Below, one piece after another: positions 17,160-26,415 of a DNA stretch of 64,000 bases (position 1 is the stretch's first letter; each line of letters starts with the position of its first letter). Made by a program: the position numbers and the translations under genes. The stretch is from assembly GCF_003351025.1 (NCBI RefSeq), contig NZ_QPCG01000008.1, forward strand, positions 156,938-220,937, read 5' to 3'. Under the pieces are notes generated by a model. That model saw nothing but the letters and a program-made list of their open reading frames with translations, did no database searches and was not told where the DNA came from. The stretch is from Mucilaginibacter endophyticus (GTDB lineage: Bacteria > Bacteroidota > Bacteroidia > Sphingobacteriales > Sphingobacteriaceae).

Positions 17160-18953
17160 ATGTTTCACATAAAAGCAACACACATTAAGTTAGCCATAGC
17201 AATGCTTTTTGCAAGCTTGATTATAGTTAGCTGTAAAAAGTTAGACCAGGTACCAAAGGACACCGCCACCAACAGCGCTGTTTTTGGAAGTATAAACGGT
17301 TTGCAGCTATACGCCAACTCGTTTTACGATATCCTGCCAACAGCGGGCGACGCTGTACGCGGCGACGCGATGGCTGATTATGCCGCCAGGACATCGGTTC
17401 CTGATTTTTTAAGGCCGGGCGCGTTTGGTCCGCGACAAAGCAGCGGCTGGAGCTGGAGCGGCTTGCGTAACATTAATTACTTTATCGAAAACTGTACAAA
17501 CCCGTCTATCTCGCTTGATCAGCGCCAGCATTTTATAGGTCTTGCACGCTTTTTCAGGGCCTGGTTTTATTTTGATAAACTGAAACGTTTTGGCGATGTG
17601 CCATGGATTGGCAAAACCATGAAGGTTGATGATCCTGCATTATATAACGGCAGGGACAAAAGGACGCTTGTTGTCGATTCGATACTTGCCGATCTTGACT
17701 ATGCAGGCCTGCATATCAACACTACCGATAATACACGGAGCCTTATTACCAAATACACGGCTTACGCGTTTAAATCAAGGGTTTGCTTGTTTGAAGGTAC
17801 CTTCAGAAAATATCATGACGAATATGGCTTACAATCATCGGTTGATGGATTGCTGAATCAGGGTGTTACTGCCGCGCAAAAAGTAATGAACGAAGGTGGT
17901 TTTAGTTTGAACACCGCAGGCGGTACCGATAAAGCATACAGGCAATTGTTCACCAGCCAGGCGCCGGTAGCATCGGAGGTGATCCTTGCTGCGATTTCTG
18001 ATCCTGCACTGGGTATCTTCAACGATTCAAACTGGTATTGGACCAGCGCCACCTACGGCGACAGGTTAAGTTTTATCCGCACGTTTGTAAATACCTATCT
18101 TAATATTGATGGTACGCCATTTACCGATAAGCCCGGCTATAAAACAATGCCATTTGCACAAGAGGTAAAAGGTCGTGACATGCGTTTACAGCAAACCATC
18201 CGTATGGGTAACTACACCCGTTTAAATGGCGCAACGCAACAGGCCGCCCCTCCGGTGTTTTCGTATACCTATACCGGTTACCAGCCTATTAAATTAACTC
18301 AGGATGATGCCTCGATGGATGGCGGATCGCGCAATACCAACTCAATACCACTTATGCGTTATGCCGAGGTATTGTTAAATTATGCTGAAGCAAAAGCCGA
18401 GCTGGGTACATTTACCGATGCCGACTGGAACCTTACCATTGGCGCCTTACGCCGCAGGGCTGGTATAACCGGCAATACGGCTACCAAGCCGGTTGTTGCC
18501 GATAAATACCTGCAAACAAATTACTTCCCGGCAATCTCCGATCCTGCTTTATTAGAGATAAGGCGTGAACGTGGTATTGAGCTTGCTTTTGAAGGTTTCA
18601 GGTTCAATGATATTGTAAGGTGGAAACGCGGTGAGCTGATGGATCAGACCTGGAACGGTTTTTACGTACCGGCGCTGGATGTACCACTTGATTTAAATGA
18701 AGATGGTAAGCCCGACGTATGCTTTTATACTACGCTTCCGGCAAACCAGGTTTCGGGTGTAACCTATGTTAGCGTTGCCGCTACGTTAACCGGAGGTACT
18801 GCAAATCCGCAAAGGCTTAACAGCGATAATGAGCTCACCTGGTTAACAACCGTTCAGCGTAAATGGGACAACAAGTTTTACCTGTACCCTATCCCCGAAA
18901 CCGACAGGCTTCAGAATCCTAAATTAGGTCAGAACCCGGGTTGGGAACAATAA
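17160..18953 (+). CDS. SusD/RagB nutrient-binding outer-membrane lipoprotein
   Basis: A 597-residue lipoprotein. The signal peptide ends in a lipobox (LIIVSC, Cys +1 near residue 26). The SusD N-terminal and RagB/SusD C-terminal domains are indicated by FIGLARFFRAWFYFDKLKRF and RYAEVLLNYAEAKAELG, and by LLEIRRERGIELAFEGFRF near the end. It caps the SusC barrel on the cell surface and captures the substrate. The gene starts 34 bp after the SusC stop. Confidence 0.95.
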   Translation: MFHIKATHIKLAIAMLFASLIIVSCKKLDQVPKDTATNSAVFGSINGLQLYANSFYDILPTAGDAVRGDAMADYAARTSVPDFLRPGAFGPRQSSGWSWSGLRNINYFIENCTNPSISLDQRQHFIGLARFFRAWFYFDKLKRFGDVPWIGKTMKVDDPALYNGRDKRTLVVDSILADLDYAGLHINTTDNTRSLITKYTAYAFKSRVCLFEGTFRKYHDEYGLQSSVDGLLNQGVTAAQKVMNEGGFSLNTAGGTDKAYRQLFTSQAPVASEVILAAISDPALGIFNDSNWYWTSATYGDRLSFIRTFVNTYLNIDGTPFTDKPGYKTMPFAQEVKGRDMRLQQTIRMGNYTRLNGATQQAAPPVFSYTYTGYQPIKLTQDDASMDGGSRNTNSIPLMRYAEVLLNYAEAKAELGTFTDADWNLTIGALRRRAGITGNTATKPVVADKYLQTNYFPAISDPALLEIRRERGIELAFEGFRFNDIVRWKRGELMDQTWNGFYVPALDVPLDLNEDGKPDVCFYTTLPANQVSGVTYVSVAATLTGGTANPQRLNSDNELTWLTTVQRKWDNKFYLYPIPETDRLQNPKLGQNPGWEQ

Positions 18954-18971
18954 TCAAACACATAGATAATC

Positions 18972-19811
18972 ATGAAGATAAAACAATATTTATTTGCCTT
19001 ATTATTTGCGTTTGTGTGTATGCAAGGCCATGCGCAGCATTTAATTGCAGGCACTTTCAACTTACGGTTTGATAACCCCAGGGATACCGGCAATTTATGG
19101 GCGAACCGTGCGCCGGTTGCTGCCGCGCTGATCCGTTTTCATCAGTTTGATATTTTTGGAACCCAGGAAGGGCTAAAAAATCAATTAGATGATTTAAACA
19201 ATGCCCTGCCCGAATATGAGCGTTATGGCTTAGGCAGGGATGACGGTAAGGATGCCGGCGAACATTCGGCCATATTCTTTAAAAAGAGCCGATTTGTGTT
19301 GTTGAAAAAAGGTGATTTCTGGCTGTCAGAAACACCTGATAAACCAGGCTTAGGCTGGGACGCGACTTGCTGCAACCGGATATGCTCATGGGTGTACCTG
19401 CAGGATAAAGAAAGCAAAAAGAAATTCTATTTCTTTAACGCGCATTTCGATCACCAGGGGAAAATAGCCCGCGAAGAAAGTGGTAAGCTGATCCTGAAAA
19501 AGATCAAAGAAATTGCCGGCAACGAAAAAGCCATATTCACCGGCGATTTGAATGGCGATCATAACAGTACCTGGTACCAGCGCCTGGCAACCTCAAACTA
19601 TTTGGTTGACACTTACAGTCAGGCAAAACAGCCGTATGGATTTAATGCATCTTTTAACTCATTTGGAAGGGCCTTAAAATCAAACGGTGTAATCGACCAT
19701 ATTTTTACCACCGGTAAAGTGGATGTTAAAAGATGGGGTATTTTAAGCGATAGCTACCACGGAAAATTTCCATCAGATCATTTCCCGGTATTGGCGGAAG
19801 TGAATTTGTAA
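18972..19811 (+). CDS. Secreted endonuclease/exonuclease/phosphatase-family hydrolase
   Basis: A 279-residue metal-dependent phosphoesterase. A signal peptide is clear (YLFALLFAFVCMQGHAQ). Fold marks are TFNLRFDN, the metal-binding Glu in GTQEG, FTGDLNGDHNS, and the catalytic DHIF and SDHFPV near the end. It could cleave nucleic acid, a phospholipid head group or a sugar phosphate outside the cytosol. It is 18 bp after the SusD gene, in one operon, so it probably prepares the substrate imported by SusC/SusD. Confidence 0.9.
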   Translation: MKIKQYLFALLFAFVCMQGHAQHLIAGTFNLRFDNPRDTGNLWANRAPVAAALIRFHQFDIFGTQEGLKNQLDDLNNALPEYERYGLGRDDGKDAGEHSAIFFKKSRFVLLKKGDFWLSETPDKPGLGWDATCCNRICSWVYLQDKESKKKFYFFNAHFDHQGKIAREESGKLILKKIKEIAGNEKAIFTGDLNGDHNSTWYQRLATSNYLVDTYSQAKQPYGFNASFNSFGRALKSNGVIDHIFTTGKVDVKRWGILSDSYHGKFPSDHFPVLAEVNL

Positions 19812-19830
19812 GATAATCCTGGTTTATTGA

Positions 19831-19862
19831 AAAAGGGGCTGCCGGAGGTGGCCCCTTTTTTT
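19831..19862 (+). terminator. Intrinsic terminator of the first SusCD operon
   Basis: GGGGC and GCCCC pair around an 11-nt loop and are followed by T7. This marks the right end of the operon and the left border of the AT-rich locus that follows. Confidence 0.85.
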
Positions 19863-19942
19863 GTAAATTACTGATTGTCATCTATACTTTTGCCCCTGTT
19901 TTTAACAACGTTTTATCTGTTTATTTCACTGATATAAAGAAT

Positions 19943-21445
19943 TTATTGATTGAGTAATGTCTTTATTTCTTTCACATTACGATATTGATCCGCATCTGTA
20001 GGGATGATTATGCCTTCTTGTTCAAGATCTTCAAAATCTTTCAGGAAAGCTTCTTTAAAAGATTTTTGCCCATTAGCATAGTTTTTGTTTTTAAGATCGA
20101 TATAGAGCGTTTTTGCATTGGTAACATCGCCGCTAAGCAGGTAGCCGAGCGCCAGGTTAGTATATATCCAATCATTTTCTTTAGCTAATTCAATGCCTTT
20201 TTTTGCAGAAGCGATGGTAGAGCCAAAATCTTTGATAAAAAGTTGGTTCCAAGCCAAATCTCCATACAGTGAAGATAATTTGTTTTTTGGATAAAAATCA
20301 GCGGCAGTACTGTCCTGCATGTTTTTTTCAACCAGCGATATACTTTGTTTTAATCGCTCAACCTTGCCAAAATAATTATCAGGATCGGAATTGTTCAACG
20401 CATTATTTAACTGAACGATCCGAAATGTGTAAACTGATGGTTTTTGTTTTTTGCCTGCTTTAAGGAGCTTAACATAAAGCTGTTTTGACTTATTCAGGTA
20501 TTCTTTTTTGTCACGATAATAAAACTCTGCCCCAGCTGTCAAAACGTCTTCATCATCGGATGTAATCAATTCCTCAAATGATAATGTTTGATTGTTTAAT
20601 CCGTAGCGTGTTTTTAATTTTTTAGTTGTGGAGTTAGCTTCTTCGGGCGAAAGATAAACCGCGATTAACGAATTAAATTTTTCAAAATCAAATTCGCCAT
20701 TGGCCGGCATTTTACTGACGGCACTGTTAACCACTTTTTCTGTATATATGTCATCATATACTTTGGGCGTTCTGCCGGTCAATTCTATTATGTGCGATCT
20801 GTTAGTTTTAAGGAATGTAAGTTGTTCATCATTTAAAACGTTAGCATAATCCAGGATAATGTTAAGCATGTCTTTTTCCATCAAAGGATGTTGGTTGCTT
20901 TTTATATACCCCGTCATTACCTCATCAACACCTCCATATTCTATTCGCTTGGCGGCTGTTAACCATTCAGTAAAAGCCGATGTAGGCAAAGCCCCGGTTA
21001 TGGCTTTGTTGCGTACAGTGTAAAACTGCTTTTGAGGGTTCCTGGCATCTCTGGCTAATGCAACAAATTGATCTACCTCTAATGCCCCAACGCTTAAATG
21101 AATCAATTGTCCATTCTGATTAATGAAAAACAAAGTTGGATAGGCTTTTACATCATATTTTTTGGCCAGCGTTATTCCCTCGCCTTTCTCCATGTCCATT
21201 TTTACATTGATAAAGTTTTTGTTGTACTCAGTGCCGGCTTCCGCTGTAGTAAACACATTATTTTGCAGATACTTGCACGGGCCGCACCAGGAGGCATAAG
21301 CATCCAAAAAAATAAGTTTTTTCTGAACTTTAGCCATCGCCAATACATCCTTCCAGGTCTTATTATCAATGAATTTGATCCCCTGGGCCTTAATACCATA
21401 GGGTATCAAAGCGAAACAAAACATAAAGAGTAGTTTGGTTTTCAT
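19943..21445 (-). CDS. Secreted thioredoxin-fold protein with TPR-like C-terminal half
   Basis: A 500-residue protein with a signal peptide (LLFMFCFALIPYGIKAQ). Residues about 25-130 are a thioredoxin fold with an intact active site, YASWCGPCK, and the cis-proline in AYPTLFF. A long helical region follows. The last 160 residues (from about NALNNSDPDNYFGKV) are clearly homologous to the end of the beta-propeller protein encoded just upstream: both contain GDLA-NQLFIKD, NDWI-TNLALGYLLSGD and F-KDFEDLE-like stretches. It is the last gene of the SIR2/nSTAND gene set, 69 bp after it. It may reduce or sense disulfides in the periplasm together with the propeller protein. The role is inferred. Confidence 0.8.
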   Translation of the reverse strand: MKTKLLFMFCFALIPYGIKAQGIKFIDNKTWKDVLAMAKVQKKLIFLDAYASWCGPCKYLQNNVFTTAEAGTEYNKNFINVKMDMEKGEGITLAKKYDVKAYPTLFFINQNGQLIHLSVGALEVDQFVALARDARNPQKQFYTVRNKAITGALPTSAFTEWLTAAKRIEYGGVDEVMTGYIKSNQHPLMEKDMLNIILDYANVLNDEQLTFLKTNRSHIIELTGRTPKVYDDIYTEKVVNSAVSKMPANGEFDFEKFNSLIAVYLSPEEANSTTKKLKTRYGLNNQTLSFEELITSDDEDVLTAGAEFYYRDKKEYLNKSKQLYVKLLKAGKKQKPSVYTFRIVQLNNALNNSDPDNYFGKVERLKQSISLVEKNMQDSTAADFYPKNKLSSLYGDLAWNQLFIKDFGSTIASAKKGIELAKENDWIYTNLALGYLLSGDVTNAKTLYIDLKNKNYANGQKSFKEAFLKDFEDLEQEGIIIPTDADQYRNVKEIKTLLNQ

Positions 21446-21514
21446 GATTTCTTTTATTTAGTTTTTAGATAATCGTTTACGGTTTACCAAATAGTCTAAT
21501 CTTCTAAGATGTTT

Positions 21515-23767
21515 TTATTTCAACATCTCCTTAATTTGCTCTACATGAGCATATAGTTCTGTATTGTCCGATGTGATGATGCTTTCGCTTTCTAAAACAG
21601 CCAGATCTTCAAGAAATACCGTTTTAAATTTGATATCTTCTGCTTGATTGAAAGTTTTGTCTTTATACTGCAGATAAATAGCCTTTGCACTTTCAAAATC
21701 GCCGCTTAAAAGGTAACCCAAGGCTAAATTGGTATTTATCCAATCATTTGATTTTATTAACTGGAGGCCTGTTTGCGATGAAGAAATAGCTCCTTTGTAG
21801 TCTTTAATGAATAGCTGGTTATAAGCGAGGTCACCCCAGTTGTTAGAAAGTTTTTTAGCGGATACGGTCTTCACACTATCTGAAACGGTAAGTTGTAGTA
21901 TATCCGCGTACAGCATGATATTCTCTTTAAGGTGGGTAACCTTTGCGAAATAGTTTTTCGGTTCCAGCTTGTTTAAAGCGGCATTTACATCAATCAAATG
22001 TTTTAGATAATCATATTTTGGGTTTTCCTTTGTGATTGCCACTAACCTCGTGAAAACCTGTTTGGCTTTATTAAGAGAATCCTTGTTATTTGACCCTTTC
22101 TGAAAACTATATCCCCTGTCATGTAATAGCTGCGGGTCATTTGATAACATTAGATCGCCAAAGTCAACTATCCGGTTAGAGGCTTTCTTTTTAATGGATG
22201 TTAAAGGTTTGAAGGTTTGTGTTTTGCTAATAGCACTATTTAAATTGTTAAATTTAGGAGGAATATTGTAGATCGTGATTTTACCATGGAAGCCCGCATA
22301 AATTATCGCACTGCTACTTAAGAAGTCGGCATAAACAATATTTGTATCTATCGGTAATTTTTTAAACAAGTTTTCCGGTATATTTAATATAAAGTATTTT
22401 CCATCATCTGCCGATCCTGCCAAAATATTTTGCTCGTCTGGAGACAATGACACATTGCTTATTTCGTTTAGATTGGCTCTGAAGTCGAACGCTTGACCGG
22501 TTGTTGGTAGTTTGGATAGGTTTGAAATAATTATTTCCTGCTGGGAAGTACCCATGATTATGCTTTTTGAATCGCTGGAGAAATTTAAAGCAGTGACATA
22601 AACCTTCTTGTCTCTGCTGTTATAATATATTTTATTGCCCGGAGCTATACGCGTGCTGATTAGTTTTCCTGTAAGATCAAATATGCTTACACCATTAGCA
22701 TACCCAAGTGCAATTAATTGGTTATTATTTGAAAAAGCAATCGAGTAGATTGTTTGATCAAAATCTTTAAACGATATCGGAGTAGGCTGATCTTTGATTA
22801 GGTCACTTGTTCTCCATAACTGTGGTAGATCGTTCTTCAATGTGAATAACATTGAACCATCGGGTGATAATTTAAAATATGCGTTACTGTCTACCGGTAA
22901 ATTAAATATTTTTTTTCTCCCGTTTTTTAAATAAACCAAATGCTTCTTTTCCCGTGCAATAATGTCTCCTGTGTTGTTAATCCCCAGGGAAGTAAGATGA
23001 GGACTGTGCTTAAAATCAGGCATGTAACCAAAAGTTAAACTATCGCCCACTAACTTGCCTTCTACAACGTCTTCTTCTACATTATAAGCAAATTTGGTTC
23101 TGTCAGGTGAGATAGCGAATGAGGTGGTATGAAAATGCGCAGCATCATAATCAGGTATTATTTCCTGTTTCCTAAATACATTGCTATTGAACATTGGTAA
23201 TCCAATTAAATTCACGAGGTTTTTTTCCTGGGTACCATTGGTTATGTTATAGATGTTTTTTAGTTGATAAGCGGCATCGTCAGGGTTTGTTAAAGAAGAG
23301 TCGCTCGCAATAGCCAGCTTGTCAAGCATAACATAAGTCTTTTCATATCGCTTAAGGTCTCTTGCCTCCAGGTATGATAAGCAGAGGTTTCTGGCGCAAT
23401 CCTTTATTATGGAATCGATTTGGTTTGATTTTGCAAAGCCAGTACCATTAAAACGGAGATTATCTTTGTACACAAATTTTTCGTGTACCTCCTTCTGTAA
23501 GTCTTGATTCAGTATTTTAGCTATTTCTAACTGTTGTACTGCAATTTGTTTAGCACTGTCTGCTTGTTTGAGTGCCTTGTTTGTTAAGTTGGTTTGTATT
23601 TTGAGTGCTTTAACAGCATGAGCTAAAGAATCTTTATTTTGCAAAACACGGTTATACAATCTTATTACTGAGTCTTTATTTCGATCTGCTTGCTTTTTCA
23701 TGTTGACTGCAAACCCACCCGCTGCAATCGAAAATATTGCCAACACTGAAATACAAACCAATAACAA
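21515..23767 (-). CDS. Beta-propeller (WD40-like) and TPR part of an nSTAND protein, in the -1 frame
   Basis: The frame begins inside a strong membrane helix (LLLVCISVLAIFSIAAGGFAV) that follows a basic stretch. A coiled coil (about 25-110) comes next, then six or seven propeller blades with the SPD/SND turns typical of WD40-like repeats (ISPDRTKFAY, LSPDGSMLF, FSNNNQLIALG, FSSDSKSIIMG, LSPDEQNILAG), and a C-terminal TPR module shared with the thioredoxin protein. Upstream, the frame joins the NTPase gene by a -1 shift at A6 (23783-23788), giving a protein of about 1198 residues. Without a shift, translation could start at the ATG at 23701, which overlaps the NTPase stop as ATGA, and the membrane helix would be lost. 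If the helix is used, the propeller faces the periplasm. Confidence 0.8.
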   Translation of the reverse strand: MLLVCISVLAIFSIAAGGFAVNMKKQADRNKDSVIRLYNRVLQNKDSLAHAVKALKIQTNLTNKALKQADSAKQIAVQQLEIAKILNQDLQKEVHEKFVYKDNLRFNGTGFAKSNQIDSIIKDCARNLCLSYLEARDLKRYEKTYVMLDKLAIASDSSLTNPDDAAYQLKNIYNITNGTQEKNLVNLIGLPMFNSNVFRKQEIIPDYDAAHFHTTSFAISPDRTKFAYNVEEDVVEGKLVGDSLTFGYMPDFKHSPHLTSLGINNTGDIIAREKKHLVYLKNGRKKIFNLPVDSNAYFKLSPDGSMLFTLKNDLPQLWRTSDLIKDQPTPISFKDFDQTIYSIAFSNNNQLIALGYANGVSIFDLTGKLISTRIAPGNKIYYNSRDKKVYVTALNFSSDSKSIIMGTSQQEIIISNLSKLPTTGQAFDFRANLNEISNVSLSPDEQNILAGSADDGKYFILNIPENLFKKLPIDTNIVYADFLSSSAIIYAGFHGKITIYNIPPKFNNLNSAISKTQTFKPLTSIKKKASNRIVDFGDLMLSNDPQLLHDRGYSFQKGSNNKDSLNKAKQVFTRLVAITKENPKYDYLKHLIDVNAALNKLEPKNYFAKVTHLKENIMLYADILQLTVSDSVKTVSAKKLSNNWGDLAYNQLFIKDYKGAISSSQTGLQLIKSNDWINTNLALGYLLSGDFESAKAIYLQYKDKTFNQAEDIKFKTVFLEDLAVLESESIITSDNTELYAHVEQIKEMLK

Positions 23768-25110
23768 TTGTGTAACTCGTAATTTTTTCTTTGCTTGGCC
23801 GCAATATCCTGTTCTAATGCTCTTCTCTGTTTTTCTTCCTCTATCTTTAATTTTTCAAGCCGTTTTGCCTTGGCCTTAAGTATCGGATCTACAAGAGTAT
23901 CATGGCTTAACTCATAGGACAGCGCCCCTGCAGTATTTGGTTCGGCACGTACCAGGTGGCTGTTTACCAGTTCGGCAAGCAGTGTTTTACTTACATTGTA
24001 GTCGCGTAAAATTTGTTGCTCATATATACTCAGTCGCGTTTTATCTTCTTCGAAAATTAGTTTTTCTTCTATAAATATCCGTGCTCTTCGCTGATCTTCT
24101 GTCGTAGGAAGTTTTGAGATGAGATTGTCGTAATAGTTCTCAAAAATATTGTTGATGTCGCCTAAGTGTTCGGTACCAATGGTTTTGATTTTCTTACCTA
24201 TTACCAATGCCTCAATATACTGGCAAATGATCTGAAGCTGAAATGATTCTATTTTTTGTTTACCGTCTTTAGTTAAAAAGGATAAAAGCTTGTCGAGCGC
24301 ATCATTAGAAATATCAAATGGATCGGACAAAAATATCTCTTCACGTTTATATGCCGGCTTCAGGATTGCGTCTTCGGCCTGCATGTTATTGAGCGCGGTA
24401 AGTTCGTAAGTTTTGCCGTTAATGCCCGGAATGTAATCTTTAAGATTATTAAGTAAGCTCATTTTATCCGACCGGATAGACATCAGTACTTTTACATTAA
24501 GGGGCTCGAATAGAAATTTAAGATCATTCTCATCTATGGCTTCCGGGGTGTTGATCATTTGCTTCTCCAGTTCGGCGCGCACCGATAAAGGGATGTTAAC
24601 GTATAGCACCTCGGCCAGTTGTTTCTTAAAATCCAGAATATCTGCCTCCGGATAAGTAAACAACTCTTCAAACTGGTCAATAATGATCAATATATTTTTG
24701 TTGCCGGTGTTTTTTTGGATAGCTTTTAAGGCCCTCCAAACCTGAGCGGCGCTCCTGGTGTTGATGTCGGCAGGCGCAAACGCATTGTACGTTCTTCCTA
24801 AACCTACTTTTGCCAATAGTGTGTCAAGCGGACTCATTTCATTTTCGGGACGATAAACCCCAAAGCGTATATTCAGGATGTCAAAATCCCCGGTTTCTCT
24901 TAGTTTAGGAGTTAAGCCGGCGTTTAATATCGAACTTTTCCCCAACCCGGATTTTGAATACAGCACCAATAGCTGTTCAACATTTATCAGTTTAAATAAA
25001 CTGTCAATATCGCCGCCCCGACCAAAAAACAAGTCCCGGTCTTCGGTTGAAAACGGTTTTACGCCGGGGTATCTAAATCCTAAAGCCATTGTATTGTTTT
25101 TATTGTTCAT
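23698..25110 (-). CDS. nSTAND-type NTPase, N-terminal part
   Basis: A 470-codon frame. Residues 20-60 carry FFGRGGDIDSL and Walker A YSKSGLGKSS; Walker B is LIIIDQFEELF near residue 145; an arginine-bearing sensor, VLMSIRSDKMS, is near 215; the winged-helix end has YELSHDTLV. This matches the nSTAND1 group of signal-transducing ATPases, which oligomerise on detecting a trigger. After residue about 441 the frame reads NYELHNCYWFVF and stops, while the -1 frame encodes a perfect membrane helix, so the last 29 residues are probably out of frame. The gene starts 9 bp after the SIR2-like gene stops. It is the presumed switch of the locus. Confidence 0.85.
   Translation of the reverse strand: MNNKNNTMALGFRYPGVKPFSTEDRDLFFGRGGDIDSLFKLINVEQLLVLYSKSGLGKSSILNAGLTPKLRETGDFDILNIRFGVYRPENEMSPLDTLLAKVGLGRTYNAFAPADINTRSAAQVWRALKAIQKNTGNKNILIIIDQFEELFTYPEADILDFKKQLAEVLYVNIPLSVRAELEKQMINTPEAIDENDLKFLFEPLNVKVLMSIRSDKMSLLNNLKDYIPGINGKTYELTALNNMQAEDAILKPAYKREEIFLSDPFDISNDALDKLLSFLTKDGKQKIESFQLQIICQYIEALVIGKKIKTIGTEHLGDINNIFENYYDNLISKLPTTEDQRRARIFIEEKLIFEEDKTRLSIYEQQILRDYNVSKTLLAELVNSHLVRAEPNTAGALSYELSHDTLVDPILKAKAKRLEKLKIEEEKQRRALEQDIAAKQRKNYELHNCYWFVFQCWQYFRLQRVGLQST
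23782..23788 (-). other. -1 frameshift site: slippery heptamer A AAA AAT
   Basis: On the coding strand the heptamer is in the zero-frame phase required for -1 slippage. After the slip the frame reads AAA TTA CGA, entering KLRVTQ and the membrane helix. It can be programmed slippage, a real mutation, or a homopolymer error in the assembly. Confidence 0.6.
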
Positions 25111-25119
25111 TAAAAAGCG

Positions 25120-26268
25120 TTACAACTTTTTCATTAGGGACGTCAACGCCAAAGTATTCTCTGTGATAATTGCCATTTCAACTTCTGCTTCAGCTGATGT
25201 TAATACCCCGCTGGTTCTTCTAATTTCAAACCGGTTATATCTTGCATATATAGCTATAGAGGCTTTAGATAAATCATCAGGGATGCTATTGTTGTTGTCA
25301 ACAAAGTCATTAAGTTCCTCTAATGCTTCAGCTATTTTACCCTCTTTGATTAACTGTTCTATTCTCGGGATCCCTGTTAAAACAACCTTATTGTTTTTAG
25401 AATTCTTAACACTTCGCAGGATTCCCTCTTCTTTGCATTTTTCGCAAAGCGTTTCTATAAAATCTTCTATCTGGGTGTCGATAAAATCAATATGAAATTG
25501 TTCTCTGCATAAATCTTCAATTTCTGAACTGCCATTATTGGTAATTTTAGAAGAGTATTTGGACGAACGGTTGTAGGCGGAGTTGTGTATTTTTAGAAGC
25601 CTTAATAATAGCTGTACATACCATTTTTCAAATTTAAATCCAAGAAATATAATGTTTGTGGCCCGCTGAAACATATTTTCTATTTCATTTGGGAGAGGCC
25701 TCTTACCCATTATAGCGCTTAAAAAATCAAATAACCCATCGTGTGTCAATACAAGCGATTCTTCGTCATCAACATAACCAAATAGGTTATAGATTACGGG
25801 GTCTTGCCCGGTAATGGGCGCAATGGCGTGAGACTCTGACGCCGTTTTATAAACCTCAAAGCGATGCCGAAATCCCATAGTTGCAAAGGCTTGATCCAGG
25901 TACATATCTGGCGAAACAGAGACAATTAAGGGAAAAGGAACCTTTGTTATATTTTCGTATATATCGCGTTTTACAGGTGTGTTGGCATAAAATCTCTTTA
26001 TTTTGTAAAAAACCTTTGTTTGGGCAGGCATATCTTTAAATAAAAAAAGTTCGTCCTGGCTGTAGTATTTAAGAATATTGGGGTCTCGATAGGCATCAAG
26101 ATAATCCAATAGTGCATCTTGAATAGGCCGCACCTTAGTTGTATCATTAGGATCGGAAACTTTAATAATATCCGGCCCCAAAAGCAGAATACATCTATCC
26201 TCCTTTAATGTTGCAAGCAAAAAATCCCAATCTGGGTTGTTTGTTTTTGTGACAACTGGTTCGTCCAT
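25120..26268 (-). CDS. SIR2-like domain protein with C-terminal effector-associated (death-like) domain
   Basis: A 382-residue protein taken from the ATG at 26268; the TTG at 26304 lies inside a palindrome and is less likely. Residues about 15-260 resemble the SIR2_2 group of NAD-consuming domains: DRCILLLGPDI, VYNLFGYVDDEESLVLTHDG (beta strand and His/Asp region) and IIFLGFKFEKWYVQLLLR. The last 75 residues (IEQLIKEGKIAEALEEL... ending in ARYNRFEIRRTSGVLT) look like an effector-associated domain of the EAD11 kind and align with the N-terminus of the divergent TIR protein. SIR2-like domains in defence systems destroy NAD+. It is first in the gene set with the NTPase. Function as an effector is inferred. 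Confidence 0.8.
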   Translation of the reverse strand: MDEPVVTKTNNPDWDFLLATLKEDRCILLLGPDIIKVSDPNDTTKVRPIQDALLDYLDAYRDPNILKYYSQDELFLFKDMPAQTKVFYKIKRFYANTPVKRDIYENITKVPFPLIVSVSPDMYLDQAFATMGFRHRFEVYKTASESHAIAPITGQDPVIYNLFGYVDDEESLVLTHDGLFDFLSAIMGKRPLPNEIENMFQRATNIIFLGFKFEKWYVQLLLRLLKIHNSAYNRSSKYSSKITNNGSSEIEDLCREQFHIDFIDTQIEDFIETLCEKCKEEGILRSVKNSKNNKVVLTGIPRIEQLIKEGKIAEALEELNDFVDNNNSIPDDLSKASIAIYARYNRFEIRRTSGVLTSAEAEVEMAIITENTLALTSLMKKL

Positions 26269-26300
26269 TGGTGAAAAAAGTTTAGTATTAATAAATATAT

Positions 26301-26315
26301 ACAACTTTTAGTTGT
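26301..26315. promoter_or_regulatory. Palindrome in the divergent promoter region
   Basis: ACAACT-TTT-AGTTGT, a perfect 6-bp dyad, lies between the divergent SIR2-like and TIR genes and may be an operator. No repressor gene is adjacent. Confidence 0.35.
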
Positions 26316-26388
26316 GTATCCTATTTTTTTTGAAAAAAAAATAATTGTATATGTCTGTATATCAGTATTTAACTACGGGTAAATAGTA

Positions 26389-26396
26389 TATATTTG
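26389..26396 (+). promoter_or_regulatory. -7 box of the TIR gene
   Basis: TATATTTG fits TAnnTTTG and ends 19 bp before the GTG start at 26416. Confidence 0.5.
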
Positions 26397-26415
26397 AAAT
26401 AATAAATTATTAATT

